A stretch of DNA of 53,698 bases, from assembly GCA_040878005.1 (NCBI GenBank), contig JBBDMW010000058.1:1-53698 (forward strand), given 5' to 3'. Positions 8,387-17,150 of this stretch are shown piece by piece. The position numbers and the translations under genes are program-made. The stretch's first letter is position 1; the number at the start of each line of letters is the position of its first letter. The notes under the pieces are model-generated. The model did no database searches. It saw only the letters and a list, made by a program, of their open reading frames with translations, and had not been told where the DNA came from. The DNA comes from JBBDMW01 sp040878005 (GTDB taxonomy: Bacteria > Chloroflexota > Dehalococcoidia > Lucifugimonadales > Lucifugimonadaceae).

Positions 8387-8406
8387 TTCACCAAACGGAG
8401 AGCGAG

Positions 8407-9459
8407 ATGAGCTACCAGGCAGAGTACATCTGGATTGACGGCACCAAGCCCACCGCCAAGCTGCGATCCAAGACCAAGATAATCAAGGACGGAGAAGCAC
8501 CCCCGGTCTGGGGCTTCGACGGCTCCAGCACCCAGCAGGCGCCCGGCGAGCAGTCCGACTGTGTGCTGAACCCGGTGCTTATAACGCCCGACCCGCTGCG
8601 ATCCAAGAGTAACGGCGATAACAAGCTGGTTCTCTGCGAGGTGCTGCTGACCGACATGACGCCGCACCCCACCAACAGCCGTGCCGCCCTCGTCAAGTCA
8701 ACTGAGAAGTACGGCGACTTCGACATATGGTTCGGCATGGAGCAGGAGTACACCTTCTTCGAGGGCGTAAAGCCTCTCGGCTGGCCAGACAACGGCTTCC
8801 CGGCCCCGCAGGGCGGTTACTACTGCGGCGTCGGTGCAGATGAAGTCTTCGGCAGGGCCATAGTTGAGGAGCACATGAGGGCCTGCATGGACGCCGGCCT
8901 GGAGATCTCCGGCATCAACGCCGAGGTCATGCCCGCCCAGTGGGAGTTCCAGATTGGCCCCGTAGGCATACCGGACATCGGCGACCAGATGTGGCTCGCC
9001 CGCTGGCTGCTGTACCGCATCGCAGAGAACCACAAGGTGAGCGCCACCCTGTACCCGAAGCCCGTCAAGGGCGACTGGAACGGCGCAGGCTGCCACACCA
9101 ACTTCTCAACGAAGCAGATGCGCGAGTCCTATGACCCATGTGTGGCCGCAGCCGAAGCGCTGGCCACCAAGCACGACCTGCACATCAAGAACTACGGCTA
9201 CGGCATCGAGGAGCGCCTCACGGGGCTGCACGAGACCGCCTCCTACCGTGAGTTCAGCTACGGTGTATCGAACCGGGCTGCTTCAGTCCGTATCCCGTGG
9301 CAGGTGGCCCGCGACCAGAAGGGCTACATCGAGGACCGCAGGCCAAACGCCAACTGCGACCCGTACCTCGTGGCACGGCTGGTCACAGACACCGTCTGTG
9401 GCGCAGCGTCACAGACGGTGGGACAGGCAGCGAACGGGGCGAAGAAGACTACGGTCTAG
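8407..9459 (+). CDS. glnII: Glutamine synthetase, type II (eukaryotic-type GSII)
   Basis: A 350-residue ATP-dependent enzyme making glutamine from glutamate and ammonium. Length and motifs are those of GSII, not the roughly 470-residue GSI: an N-terminal EYIWIDGT, PPVWGFDGSST, FGMEQEYTFF (metal ligands), GINAEVMPAQWEFQIGP, the ammonium-site block WNGAGCHTNFS, and IEDRRPNANCDPYLV. GSII lacks the adenylylated Tyr loop of GSI, so control is likely transcriptional, perhaps through the structured leader. GSII in bacteria is patchy (Rhizobium, Streptomyces, Frankia and others), which points to transfer in the lineage's past. Confidence 0.94.
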   Translation: MSYQAEYIWIDGTKPTAKLRSKTKIIKDGEAPPVWGFDGSSTQQAPGEQSDCVLNPVLITPDPLRSKSNGDNKLVLCEVLLTDMTPHPTNSRAALVKSTEKYGDFDIWFGMEQEYTFFEGVKPLGWPDNGFPAPQGGYYCGVGADEVFGRAIVEEHMRACMDAGLEISGINAEVMPAQWEFQIGPVGIPDIGDQMWLARWLLYRIAENHKVSATLYPKPVKGDWNGAGCHTNFSTKQMRESYDPCVAAAEALATKHDLHIKNYGYGIEERLTGLHETASYREFSYGVSNRAASVRIPWQVARDQKGYIEDRRPNANCDPYLVARLVTDTVCGAASQTVGQAANGAKKTTV

Positions 9460-9489
9460 CTCGCTGCCAGGCCAAAAGTTGCGCACAGT

Positions 9490-9527
9490 ACAGGCGGCGG
9501 GTTTTAGCCCGCCGCCTGTTGCTTTTC
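9490..9527 (+). terminator. Intrinsic terminator of glnII
   Basis: A perfect 12-bp stem (9490-9501 with 9508-9519, loop TTTTAG) rich in G+C is followed by the T-rich run TGCTTTTCTT. It lies 30 bases after the glnII stop, in the convergent space with the RidA gene. Confidence 0.85.
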
Positions 9528-9560
9528 TTGCTGTACACGCCGGCGGCGCGTGAAGACCGG

Positions 9561-10694
9561 TCAGCCGCTGACAGCCGTCGCTTCTATCTCCACCACCACT
9601 TCGGGCCGCCCCAGCGCCGGCACCCCTACAAGGGCAGCGACAGCCGCCTGGTCGCCAAGCACCTCGCCCAGGGCGCCCGCAGCCTCGATCAGCTTCTCCG
9701 GGCCTCCCACCACGTAGGTGCGGGTGCGTGCCAGGTCCGTCCATTCAAGGCCCTGCTCTTCGACTGCCCAGCGAATGGTCTCAAGCGTGTCCCGCACCTG
9801 CCCGGCCACTTCGCCGGGATGCCTTACGATCTCGCCTGGCACGAGTGATGTCGTTCCGGCCACGTACACAACGTCGCCGCCGTTCACGCGCACAGACCGG
9901 CAGTAGTTGTTCTCGACTTCATATGTGCGCCCGGTGCGCAGGTTGCGGCGGCCTGCCAAAGCGCCCTTAACCGCCTCCAGTTCCAGCATGAACGCGGCCT
10001 CACCCGGCCCCACGCCCTCTACGGCGATGCCCGCAGATGTGGGAATCGCCTGGCTCATGAACTCGGTCCATTCCGTCGGCCGAGCAGCGCCCTGCGTGTC
10101 GTGCCGCATGAAATGCCGGGTGGCCACCACGTCTGACGTGGCAGCGCCAAGAGCCACGACTGATACCGCCGCCCTTCGCACTACTGCCCTGACCTGTTCG
10201 GTGACATCGGCCGGGTGGTCCACTGTTCCATCGGCATTCGCCGCGGTCACGCCGCCCAGCCACACTTCACCATCAGCCTCCGTGGCCAGCGAAGTCGCCG
10301 ATTCCTCATCGGACTCGTAACGCCGGATCCTGCCGCCCGCGCCGCGTATGGCCTCCAGTTCAAGCAGGACTGCGCTGTTGCCGGGTAGGCATGACGCCTG
10401 CACCGCGCTGAACGCAGGGCCGGGGTGGTCAAACACCACGCCGTGCACGTCCCGGAGCATCGGCTCGGCGTCGGTGTCCACATGCCATACACGCGTCCGC
10501 ACCACGTCGGCAGTGGAGACGCCGGCGTCCCGCAATATCGCTATCGCCTGTTGAAATACGCGGTGCGCCTCAGACTCCAGCCCGCCCGGCCGGTCAGATA
10601 CGAGTCCCGATGTGAAAATACGGTCGCCCACTGCCACCAACGCCGGAGCGCCCGCGGGTAGGTTGCCGCCGCGAATGATTCTTCGATTCGTCAT
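9561..10694 (-). CDS. Triple RidA/YjgF-domain protein
   Basis: About 377 residues holding three RidA folds in series. Domain 1 ends near VLLELEAIRG, domain 2 near FMLELEAVKG and domain 3 near VVVEIEATAVSG. RidA proteins are normally about 130 residues and act as trimers, so this chain could be a covalent pseudo-trimer. The Arg that RidA deaminases use about 14-19 residues before the IEIEA strand is not seen in any of the three repeats (Phe, Ser or Ala sit near that point), so imine deaminase activity is doubtful and a Rid4-7-like role is more likely. The start at 10694 has an AGGGAAG ribosome site; M at 10715 is less likely. Confidence 0.85.
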   Translation of the reverse strand: MTNRRIIRGGNLPAGAPALVAVGDRIFTSGLVSDRPGGLESEAHRVFQQAIAILRDAGVSTADVVRTRVWHVDTDAEPMLRDVHGVVFDHPGPAFSAVQASCLPGNSAVLLELEAIRGAGGRIRRYESDEESATSLATEADGEVWLGGVTAANADGTVDHPADVTEQVRAVVRRAAVSVVALGAATSDVVATRHFMRHDTQGAARPTEWTEFMSQAIPTSAGIAVEGVGPGEAAFMLELEAVKGALAGRRNLRTGRTYEVENNYCRSVRVNGGDVVYVAGTTSLVPGEIVRHPGEVAGQVRDTLETIRWAVEEQGLEWTDLARTRTYVVGGPEKLIEAAGALGEVLGDQAAVAALVGVPALGRPEVVVEIEATAVSG

Positions 10695-10837
10695 TTGTCT
10701 TCCCTGGCGCAGCACCGCGCTGCAATTGATCCCTTGCTACGATGGCTAACTGTGGCGATGGACTCACAGAGTCAGCCTCCTTAAAAGCCCCAGCCCAGTA
10801 TGCATCCCGTGCCGTGGGATGCCGCCGCGAGCATCAA

Positions 10838-11941
10838 ATGACTGATACCACCGATCTCAAGCGCACACCGCTTCACCAGGCCCACGTTGAAGCAGGTGGC
10901 CGCATGGTGCCATTCGGCGGGTGGGACATGCCTGTCCAGTACTCCGATGGCATCATCAGCGAAGTGCGTGCCGTGCGCAACTCCGCCGGCATGTTTGACG
11001 TCTCCCACATGGGACGCGTCGAGTTCAGTGGCCCTGGCGCTGTCCCTTTCCTGGACACTGTGCTGAGCGCCGACGTGGCCGCCCTGAGGGAAGGCCGGTC
11101 AAAGTACCACGTTATCTGCAACGCCGAAGGCGGAATCATCGATGACGCAATGGTCTATCGCATGGCAGAGGATAGGTGCCTGCTGGTGGTAAACGCGGGC
11201 AACGCCGATGCAGTCATGGAGTGGCTGACTCCCAGGGCCAGGGAGCACGGTGGAGTCGAGATAGACATCATCACGGACCGCGTCTCCATGATTGCCGTGC
11301 AGGGGCCAAAGGCGGTTGAGACGGTGGACCGCCTCTCATCCATAGACGTTACATCCGTGAGGCGCTTCCGCATTGGTGAGGCCCAGGTGGTCGACATCCC
11401 ATGCCGCCTGGCCCGCACTGGCTACACAGGCGAAGACGGGTTCGAGATCATGCCCCCTGCCGAGCGCGCCGCCGAGTTATGGCAGCGGCTTGCTGACGAG
11501 GGTGTGCAGCCATGTGGACTGGGAGCACGTGACGTCTTGCGCCTGGAGGCAGGCCTGCTGCTGCACGGAAATGACATGACGGTGGAGAATAACCCGTTCG
11601 AGGCCGGCCTGGACAGGTTCGTCCACCTGGACTCGCCCGGCTACGTCGCGGCTGATGCGCTGCGGCGCACCCGGGACGAAGGCACTCCGCGGGTGCTGGT
11701 GGGCTTCAACATGATTGGCAGGGGCATACCGCGCCATGGGCTAGACATCCAGGCGGATGGCAGGGTGATCGGCCAGGTGACCTCCGGCACCCACTCGCCC
11801 ACTCTTGACGCTAATATCGGTATGGGCTACGTTGAACGCCAGTATGCAGAACCCTCCACCCGCTTCGAAATAGACGTTCGCGGGCGGTTGGTGGAGGCTG
11901 AAGTTGTGCCGCTCCCGTTCTACTCACCAAGGCGGTCATAG
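10838..11941 (+). CDS. gcvT: Aminomethyltransferase, T protein of the glycine cleavage system
   Basis: A 367-residue folate-dependent enzyme that takes the aminomethyl group from lipoyl-H protein and makes methylene-tetrahydrofolate and ammonia. Typical motifs are HVEAGGRMVPFGGWDMPVQY, GMFDVSHMGR, NAEGGIIDDAMVYR (with the catalytic Asp), TGYTGEDGFEI and LGARDVLRLEAGL. I chose ATG 10838 (MTDTTDLKRTPLHQAH) because the longer open frame has no family similarity. gcvH, gcvPA and gcvPB follow in order, a complete operon apart from the shared L protein. Confidence 0.95.
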   Translation: MTDTTDLKRTPLHQAHVEAGGRMVPFGGWDMPVQYSDGIISEVRAVRNSAGMFDVSHMGRVEFSGPGAVPFLDTVLSADVAALREGRSKYHVICNAEGGIIDDAMVYRMAEDRCLLVVNAGNADAVMEWLTPRAREHGGVEIDIITDRVSMIAVQGPKAVETVDRLSSIDVTSVRRFRIGEAQVVDIPCRLARTGYTGEDGFEIMPPAERAAELWQRLADEGVQPCGLGARDVLRLEAGLLLHGNDMTVENNPFEAGLDRFVHLDSPGYVAADALRRTRDEGTPRVLVGFNMIGRGIPRHGLDIQADGRVIGQVTSGTHSPTLDANIGMGYVERQYAEPSTRFEIDVRGRLVEAEVVPLPFYSPRRS

Positions 11942-11988
11942 TGCACCGCGGCACCGGCCACAATTGACGTTCAGCGAACAGGAATCTC

Positions 11989-12372
11989 ATGTATCCATCC
12001 GACCTCCAGTACTCCAAAGAACACGAGTGGGCACGCGTTGAAGGCAACGTGGCCGTGGTGGGAGTAACCCAGTACGCCCAGGATTCGCTTGGCGACGTGG
12101 TGTTCATTGACCTGCCGGACGTCGGCTCGGAGATAGAGCAGTTCAGCAAGGTGGGCGAAATCGAGTCTGTCAAGGCAGTGAGCGACCTCTTCTCCCCCGT
12201 TGGCGGCAAGGTGGTGGAGGTCAACCGGTCGGCAGTTGACGACCCGGAGATCGTGAACAACGAGCCGTACGGCGCAGGGTGGCTGATAAAGGTTGAGTTG
12301 AGCGACCAGTCACAGCTGGACGGCCTCATGGACGCCCAGGCTTACCAGGCGCTGCTGGACGAGTCCACCTAG
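11989..12372 (+). CDS. gcvH: Glycine cleavage system H protein
   Basis: A 127-residue lipoyl carrier that shuttles the aminomethyl and reducing intermediates between P, T and L proteins. It has the full motif set YSKEHEWARVEG, GVTQYAQDSLGDVVFIDLPDVG and the lipoylation site Lys62 in GEIESVKAVSD, ending with the conserved NNEPYGAGWLIKVE. It lies 47 bases after gcvT. Confidence 0.97.
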   Translation: MYPSDLQYSKEHEWARVEGNVAVVGVTQYAQDSLGDVVFIDLPDVGSEIEQFSKVGEIESVKAVSDLFSPVGGKVVEVNRSAVDDPEIVNNEPYGAGWLIKVELSDQSQLDGLMDAQAYQALLDEST

Positions 12373-12475
12373 CCTCAGTCAAAGTAATTCAATGTGTACC
12401 GCCCGCTCTCTTGAACAGCGCTTCTCGTGCGCGCCACAACCACCAGACCAGGCTATTGCCGGGGAATGATGCTTA

Positions 12476-13885
12476 ATGGCTGATAGAGTCTCCGGCGGAC
12501 CCGCCACAGCGGGCGCCAGGACTTCCGTTTCCAACGGCTCGGGACCATCCAACGGTGCTGCGTCCCTGGCCCCGCATTCCTACATTCCAAACACCGACGA
12601 CGACCGCGCAGCCATGCTGCGTGCCATCGGCGTGGACCGCTTTGCCGACCTTATTCGCGACATCCCTGCCGAGCACCAGTCGCCGGACATGGACATTCCC
12701 ATGGGCACGCCCGAGCAGGACCTGGCGCGCGAGATCACAGCGCTGGCCGCCCGGAACGTCACCCCGGGCGATTACATCTGCTTCCTTGGCGCAGGCGCAT
12801 ACCGCCACTTCATCCCGTCTGTCGCCCGCTCCGTAGCATCCCGAGGCGAGTTCGTGACCGCCTACACGCCATACCAGCCTGAGGCGGCGCAGGGCACGCT
12901 GCAGGTGGGCTTCGAATTCCAGACCGCTGTATGCCAGGTGACTGGCATGGAGGTGGCGAACGCGGGCATGTATGACGGCCCCACGGCATTCGCAGAAGCG
13001 GCCCTCATGGCCTGCCGACTCACGAAGCGGGACACGGTGGCGGTGCTGGACACGGCAGACGAACGACTGACTGAAGTCCTCAAGGCGTACTCCCAGCACC
13101 AGGGCATCAAGATCGTTCCCGTTTCTTCAGCAGATCCAGTGGTGCCGGGAGACGCCGCTTGCCTGGCCGTTCAGTCACCCAACCTCTTCGGCGTTGTCGA
13201 AGACCTGGACCGGCTGACAGCCCTAGCCCATGATGCGGGCGCACTGTCGGTAGCCCACGTGAACCCCACGGCCCTGGGCATGTTCAAGTCGCCGGGCGAG
13301 TCCGATGTGGACATCGTGACTGCGGAAGGCCAGCCCCTTGGTGTGCCTCTCACGTACGGCGGCGCGTACGTGGGCCTGTTCGCATGCAAGCAGACGCACA
13401 TTCGGCAAATGCCCGGCCGCATCATCGGCCGCACCACGGACACCCGCGGCCGCACCGGCTACACGCTGACTCTCCAGACCCGTGAGCAGCACATCCGCCG
13501 GGAACGCGCCACGTCCAACATCTGCACCAGCACCCAGCTCATTGGCCTCATGGTCACCGCGTACGTCGCCACGCTTGGAAAGAAGGGCGTCCGTGACGTC
13601 GCAAACCTCTGCTACCAGAAGGCGCACTACGCAGCCTCGGAGATATCGAAGCTGCCCGGCTACTCGCTGCCTGTCCAGGGGACCTTCTTTCACGAGTTCG
13701 CCGTCAAGTGCCCGAAACCGCCAGCGGAGATCAACCGTGAGCTGCTGGAGCACAGGATCATTGGCGGATACGACATAAGCCGCCGCATGGACAACACCAT
13801 GCTCATATGCGTAACCGAGACGAACACGCGCCAGGAGATAGACACGCTCGTGGCGGCGCTCGGCAAGATCGGGGGAGCAAAGTGA
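12476..13885 (+). CDS. gcvPA: Glycine dehydrogenase (decarboxylating) subunit 1
   Basis: This is the alpha half of a split P protein (469 residues). It has the SYIPNT entry motif, GTPEQDLAREI, CFLGAGAYRHFIPS, YTPYQPEAAQGTLQ, NAGMYDGPTA and GRTTDTRGRTGYTLTLQTREQHIRRERATSNICT, all typical of GcvPA. The first 33 residues are Ser/Gly/Ala rich and unlike the family core, so a later start is possible. It overlaps gcvPB by 4 bases (GTGA). Split P protein is common in Firmicutes, archaea and Chloroflexota. Confidence 0.95.
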   Translation: MADRVSGGPATAGARTSVSNGSGPSNGAASLAPHSYIPNTDDDRAAMLRAIGVDRFADLIRDIPAEHQSPDMDIPMGTPEQDLAREITALAARNVTPGDYICFLGAGAYRHFIPSVARSVASRGEFVTAYTPYQPEAAQGTLQVGFEFQTAVCQVTGMEVANAGMYDGPTAFAEAALMACRLTKRDTVAVLDTADERLTEVLKAYSQHQGIKIVPVSSADPVVPGDAACLAVQSPNLFGVVEDLDRLTALAHDAGALSVAHVNPTALGMFKSPGESDVDIVTAEGQPLGVPLTYGGAYVGLFACKQTHIRQMPGRIIGRTTDTRGRTGYTLTLQTREQHIRRERATSNICTSTQLIGLMVTAYVATLGKKGVRDVANLCYQKAHYAASEISKLPGYSLPVQGTFFHEFAVKCPKPPAEINRELLEHRIIGGYDISRRMDNTMLICVTETNTRQEIDTLVAALGKIGGAK

Positions 13886-15351
13886 GCAGTGAGCGCATGG
13901 TCCCCGGAACGCTTGACCGCCGCCTGCTCATGGAGCGCTCGGTCCCCGGCAGGTTCGCCATCGCCATGCCGGAGAGCGATGTGCCGGAGTCGCCCCTGCC
14001 TGACGCCGCCATGCTGCGGCAGGACCTGGAGCTTCCGGAGGTCTCCCAGCTTGAGATAGTCCGTTACTTCACGCTGCTGAGCCAGCTCAACTTCTCCATC
14101 GACACGAACTTCTACCCGCTGGGCTCGTGCACGATGAAGTACAACCCCAAGCTCAATGACGAAATGGCGTCGCTTCCCGGCCTGAGCGCTATCCATCCCA
14201 ACCAGCCGACCGAAACCGTGCAGGGCGCAATCCAGCTCATGTATGAGCTCCAGCAGATGCTGGGCGAAGTGGCGGGGCTGCCGGGGGTGAGCCTTGCGCC
14301 GCTGGCCGGTGCGCAGGGTGAGTACGCGGGCCTGCTGATAGCCCGCGCCTACCACGAGAGCCGCGGCGACAAGGGCCGCACGGTGGCACTCATACCTGAC
14401 AGCGCGCACGGCACCAACCCCGCCTCTGCGGCCATGGCAGGCCTTGACGTGGTGACCGTAAAGTCCAACGGCCAGGGCAACATAGACGTCGATTCACTGA
14501 AGGATGCCGTTGACGACCGCACAGCTGTATTCATGCTGACCCTCCCCAGCACGCTTGGCCTGTTCGAACCGAACATCCTCCAGATCACGAAGATGGTGCA
14601 CGATGCCGGCGGCCTGGTCTACGCAGACGGTGCGAACCTCAATGCCCTCCTGGGCCTCGTGAAGCTGGGCGACCTTGGCTTCGACATTTGCCACTCAAAC
14701 CTGCACAAGACGTTCTCAACCCCCCACGGCGGCGGCGGCCCCGGCGCCGGCCCGGTTATGGTCACGGAAGAGTTGGCAAAGTTCCTGCCTGAGCCTGTGG
14801 CAGTAAGGGACGGCGAGCATTACAGGCTGACTGAGCCGGACAGCAGCATCGGCAAGATAAACGGCTTCCACGGCTCGTTCTCCATCCTGGTCCGCGCATA
14901 CACGTACATCCGCTCGCTGGGGCGTGATGGCCTCCGGGCAGTCTCAGAAAACGCCATCGTGAATGCCAACTACATCCAGGCGAAGCTCAGGGACCGGTAC
15001 GCGCTGGCAGCGGACCGCTACTGCATGCATGAAACAGTCCTGAGCGCCAGGCTACAAAAGAACAGGGGCGCCAAGGCACTGGACATTGCCAAGCGCCTGC
15101 TTGACTATGGCGTACACGCGCCCACCATGTACTTCCCGCTGATCGTGGAGGAGGCCCTCATGGTGGAGCCGACGGAGACGGAATCCAAGGAGACCCTGGA
15201 CCTGTTCGTGCAGATTATGCAGCAGATAGACGACGAGATAGATTCGGACCCGGACCTCCTGCATGACGCCCCCCACGACCTGCCAAACACCCGCCTTGAC
15301 GAGGCCGCAGCAGCCCGCCGCCCCTACCTGAGGTGGCAAAGTGAAGAGTAG
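13882..15351 (+). CDS. gcvPB: Glycine dehydrogenase (decarboxylating) subunit 2
   Basis: This is the PLP-bearing half of the split P protein (about 489 residues). It has FYPLGSCTMKYNPK, LAGAQGEYAG, PDSAHGTNPASAAM, YADGANLNA and the Schiff-base lysine in HSNLHKTFSTPHGGGGPGAGP. The GTG at 13882 overlaps the gcvPA stop and follows a G-rich ribosome site; the longer frame from 13807 lies inside gcvPA. Together with GcvPA it decarboxylates glycine and loads lipoyl-GcvH. Confidence 0.96.
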   Translation: MSSERMVPGTLDRRLLMERSVPGRFAIAMPESDVPESPLPDAAMLRQDLELPEVSQLEIVRYFTLLSQLNFSIDTNFYPLGSCTMKYNPKLNDEMASLPGLSAIHPNQPTETVQGAIQLMYELQQMLGEVAGLPGVSLAPLAGAQGEYAGLLIARAYHESRGDKGRTVALIPDSAHGTNPASAAMAGLDVVTVKSNGQGNIDVDSLKDAVDDRTAVFMLTLPSTLGLFEPNILQITKMVHDAGGLVYADGANLNALLGLVKLGDLGFDICHSNLHKTFSTPHGGGGPGAGPVMVTEELAKFLPEPVAVRDGEHYRLTEPDSSIGKINGFHGSFSILVRAYTYIRSLGRDGLRAVSENAIVNANYIQAKLRDRYALAADRYCMHETVLSARLQKNRGAKALDIAKRLLDYGVHAPTMYFPLIVEEALMVEPTETESKETLDLFVQIMQQIDDEIDSDPDLLHDAPHDLPNTRLDEAAAARRPYLRWQSEE

Positions 15352-15401
15352 GCAGACTGGTTGAAGCGCGCCCTGCCGAGCGCCACCCTGCAATTCGCAA
15401 T

Positions 15402-15427
15402 GGAACAAAATCGTGGCTTCCTGCGTC
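15402..15427 (+). promoter_or_regulatory. Candidate ECF promoter (GGAAC / CGTC)
   Basis: GGAAC at 15402-15406 and CGTCTT from 15424 are 17 bases apart, the classic arrangement read by ECF (RpoE/SigW-like) sigma factors, and they stand 35 bases before an exported-protein gene. This is a pattern match of two short boxes and could be chance. Confidence 0.35.
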
Positions 15428-15461
15428 TTCGTTAAACGGAACCTACAAAAGGGAGAGCAGG

Positions 15462-17084
15462 ATGGGCCACGTCATTTTGAGAGCAATCTTCATCCTGGCG
15501 TTGGCGGTCGGCATGCTGGCCGGGGTCGACAAGACCGCCCATGCCTGCTCGTGTATCATCGGTGATCCCAGGACCCGGCTGGAAGAGGCGGACGCTGCGC
15601 TCATAGGGCGTCTCATCTCTCACACAGAGCCGCAGCGCAACTCACAGGGTGGCCTCTCATCCGCCACCTTGGTGACGTGGACCTTTGAGGTGGAAACCGC
15701 CGTCAAAGGCGAGTTCGGCAGCCATGTAGAAATTAAAAGCCCGTGGGGCGGACCCTCATGTGGCTTTGAGGTTCCCGAAGGTGAACCGGTCGGCCTGTTC
15801 CTGAGGCAAGGCGATGATGGCTCGTGGCGAGGTGGCCTCTGCGGACAGATAGATCCAGACGTCCTTCTCAGGGCGGCGGAGCCACTGCCGCCGCCGGATG
15901 GCTCCGGCCCAATTGCATTCCTGCTGGGCGGCCGGTTCGGAGAAGCCCGCATGATGGCGCTTGACGCCCTTGGACGAACGCTCGCCTATGGGTGGGGCGA
16001 GGGGCCGACTGCCGGCATATCCATGTGCCCCGGCGAGGCTCACGCGGTTGAAGTTTATGGAGACATCCAGAATCCGAGGGTGGGAGCGAGAGACCTCAGG
16101 ACTTTTGAGAGCGTAAGCGACGCGGCGATCGGTGACCTCGACTTCACAGCCAATCCAACGGGACAGCAATACGGGTGGAATACCACCATACGGACAAACA
16201 GCTTCGGAGGCGTTCTGTGCCTTGATGAGGAAGGCAAAGACTTCGTGTTCTTTGCCACGCCGCCAGCCAGCGAGGCCGAATCGCTTGTGGTCCGCGTCAC
16301 AGACGGCACGGCGACGGTCCTGTGGAGGGGCATCGCGAGCAACGCCGCCTTCGTGCCAGGGAGTCCTTTCGCATACCTATCGACCAGTGATGTCGAGCAC
16401 AGGATTCTGGAACTGGACCTTGAAAGCGCCGAGACGCGACAGGTTGCGGCGGCGCCGGCCGAGGCAGGCGAGGAACTGAGGACGCTGGCGGTGAGTCCAG
16501 GCGGCGAGAGAGTGGCCGTAGTTGCGACAAAACGTCCGTCCTCCTCGTATTCAAGAGCTGCCAGGCTCATAGTGGCTTACATGTCAAACAACCCGGTGAC
16601 AGTATTGGACAAGCTGTTGAAAAACGAGGAGTTTTACGGCGACATCCTCTGGCCCGATGATGAAACGTTGGCGGTCGTCCCAAGCACTGGTGAAGTTGGG
16701 ATCCAGGTTTTCGATGCCTCGTTAAACGAGATTTCAAGCTGGACAAGTTCGCCCAGCGTGGGCAACCCCGTCGTGGTGGACGATGTCGTATACGGGACGC
16801 AGTGGGGAGCGGTGGCGTCTGCGCCACTGGACACCGGGCCATTCAGTAAGCTGCGAGAGTTTGACAGCAGGGAGTTCTGGTCATTCACTGCTGTGCCCGG
16901 CGAGGTACACGTCACGCCGCAGGAGGCTCCCCGGCAACAGCCCACCGAGCCGCAGTCGCAGGACACGGCTGACATCGCGCCGGAGTCAAATGGCTCCAGC
17001 ACATGGCTCATGTCAGCGGGAATTAGCGTTGGAGTTGTCACCCTGTTGTACTTGGTGGCAAGATGGGGCAGGCGCAGAGGGTAG
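15462..17084 (+). CDS. Exported, membrane-anchored protein with a TIMP/netrin-like N-terminal domain and a propeller-like body
   Basis: A 540-residue protein with a signal peptide (about 1-28, ending AHA). The mature N-terminus starts CSC and continues with EEADAALIGRLIS and CGF cysteines, the pattern of the tissue-inhibitor-of-metalloprotease (NTR-like) fold seen in many bacterial secreted proteins. From about 150 to 470 there are strand repeats such as LRTLAVSPGGERVAVVA, suggesting a beta-propeller. A Pro/Gln-rich linker (EAPRQQPTEPQSQ) leads to a C-terminal membrane helix (WLMSAGISVGVVTLLYLVA) ending in basic residues. No LPxTG signal is present. Function is unknown; GGGAGAG precedes the ATG. 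Confidence 0.7.
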   Translation: MGHVILRAIFILALAVGMLAGVDKTAHACSCIIGDPRTRLEEADAALIGRLISHTEPQRNSQGGLSSATLVTWTFEVETAVKGEFGSHVEIKSPWGGPSCGFEVPEGEPVGLFLRQGDDGSWRGGLCGQIDPDVLLRAAEPLPPPDGSGPIAFLLGGRFGEARMMALDALGRTLAYGWGEGPTAGISMCPGEAHAVEVYGDIQNPRVGARDLRTFESVSDAAIGDLDFTANPTGQQYGWNTTIRTNSFGGVLCLDEEGKDFVFFATPPASEAESLVVRVTDGTATVLWRGIASNAAFVPGSPFAYLSTSDVEHRILELDLESAETRQVAAAPAEAGEELRTLAVSPGGERVAVVATKRPSSSYSRAARLIVAYMSNNPVTVLDKLLKNEEFYGDILWPDDETLAVVPSTGEVGIQVFDASLNEISSWTSSPSVGNPVVVDDVVYGTQWGAVASAPLDTGPFSKLREFDSREFWSFTAVPGEVHVTPQEAPRQQPTEPQSQDTADIAPESNGSSTWLMSAGISVGVVTLLYLVARWGRRRG

Positions 17085-17150
17085 TCCGGATCGTAAATGT
17101 CTCAACCGGGCTGCTCCTTACACCACACAAGTTAAAGGCCCGGCAGAGAC

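Noticed and set aside
17000..17084. Sortase-type anchoring of the 15462 protein
   Set aside because: There is a C-terminal hydrophobic helix and a basic tail, but no LPxTG-like motif precedes it.
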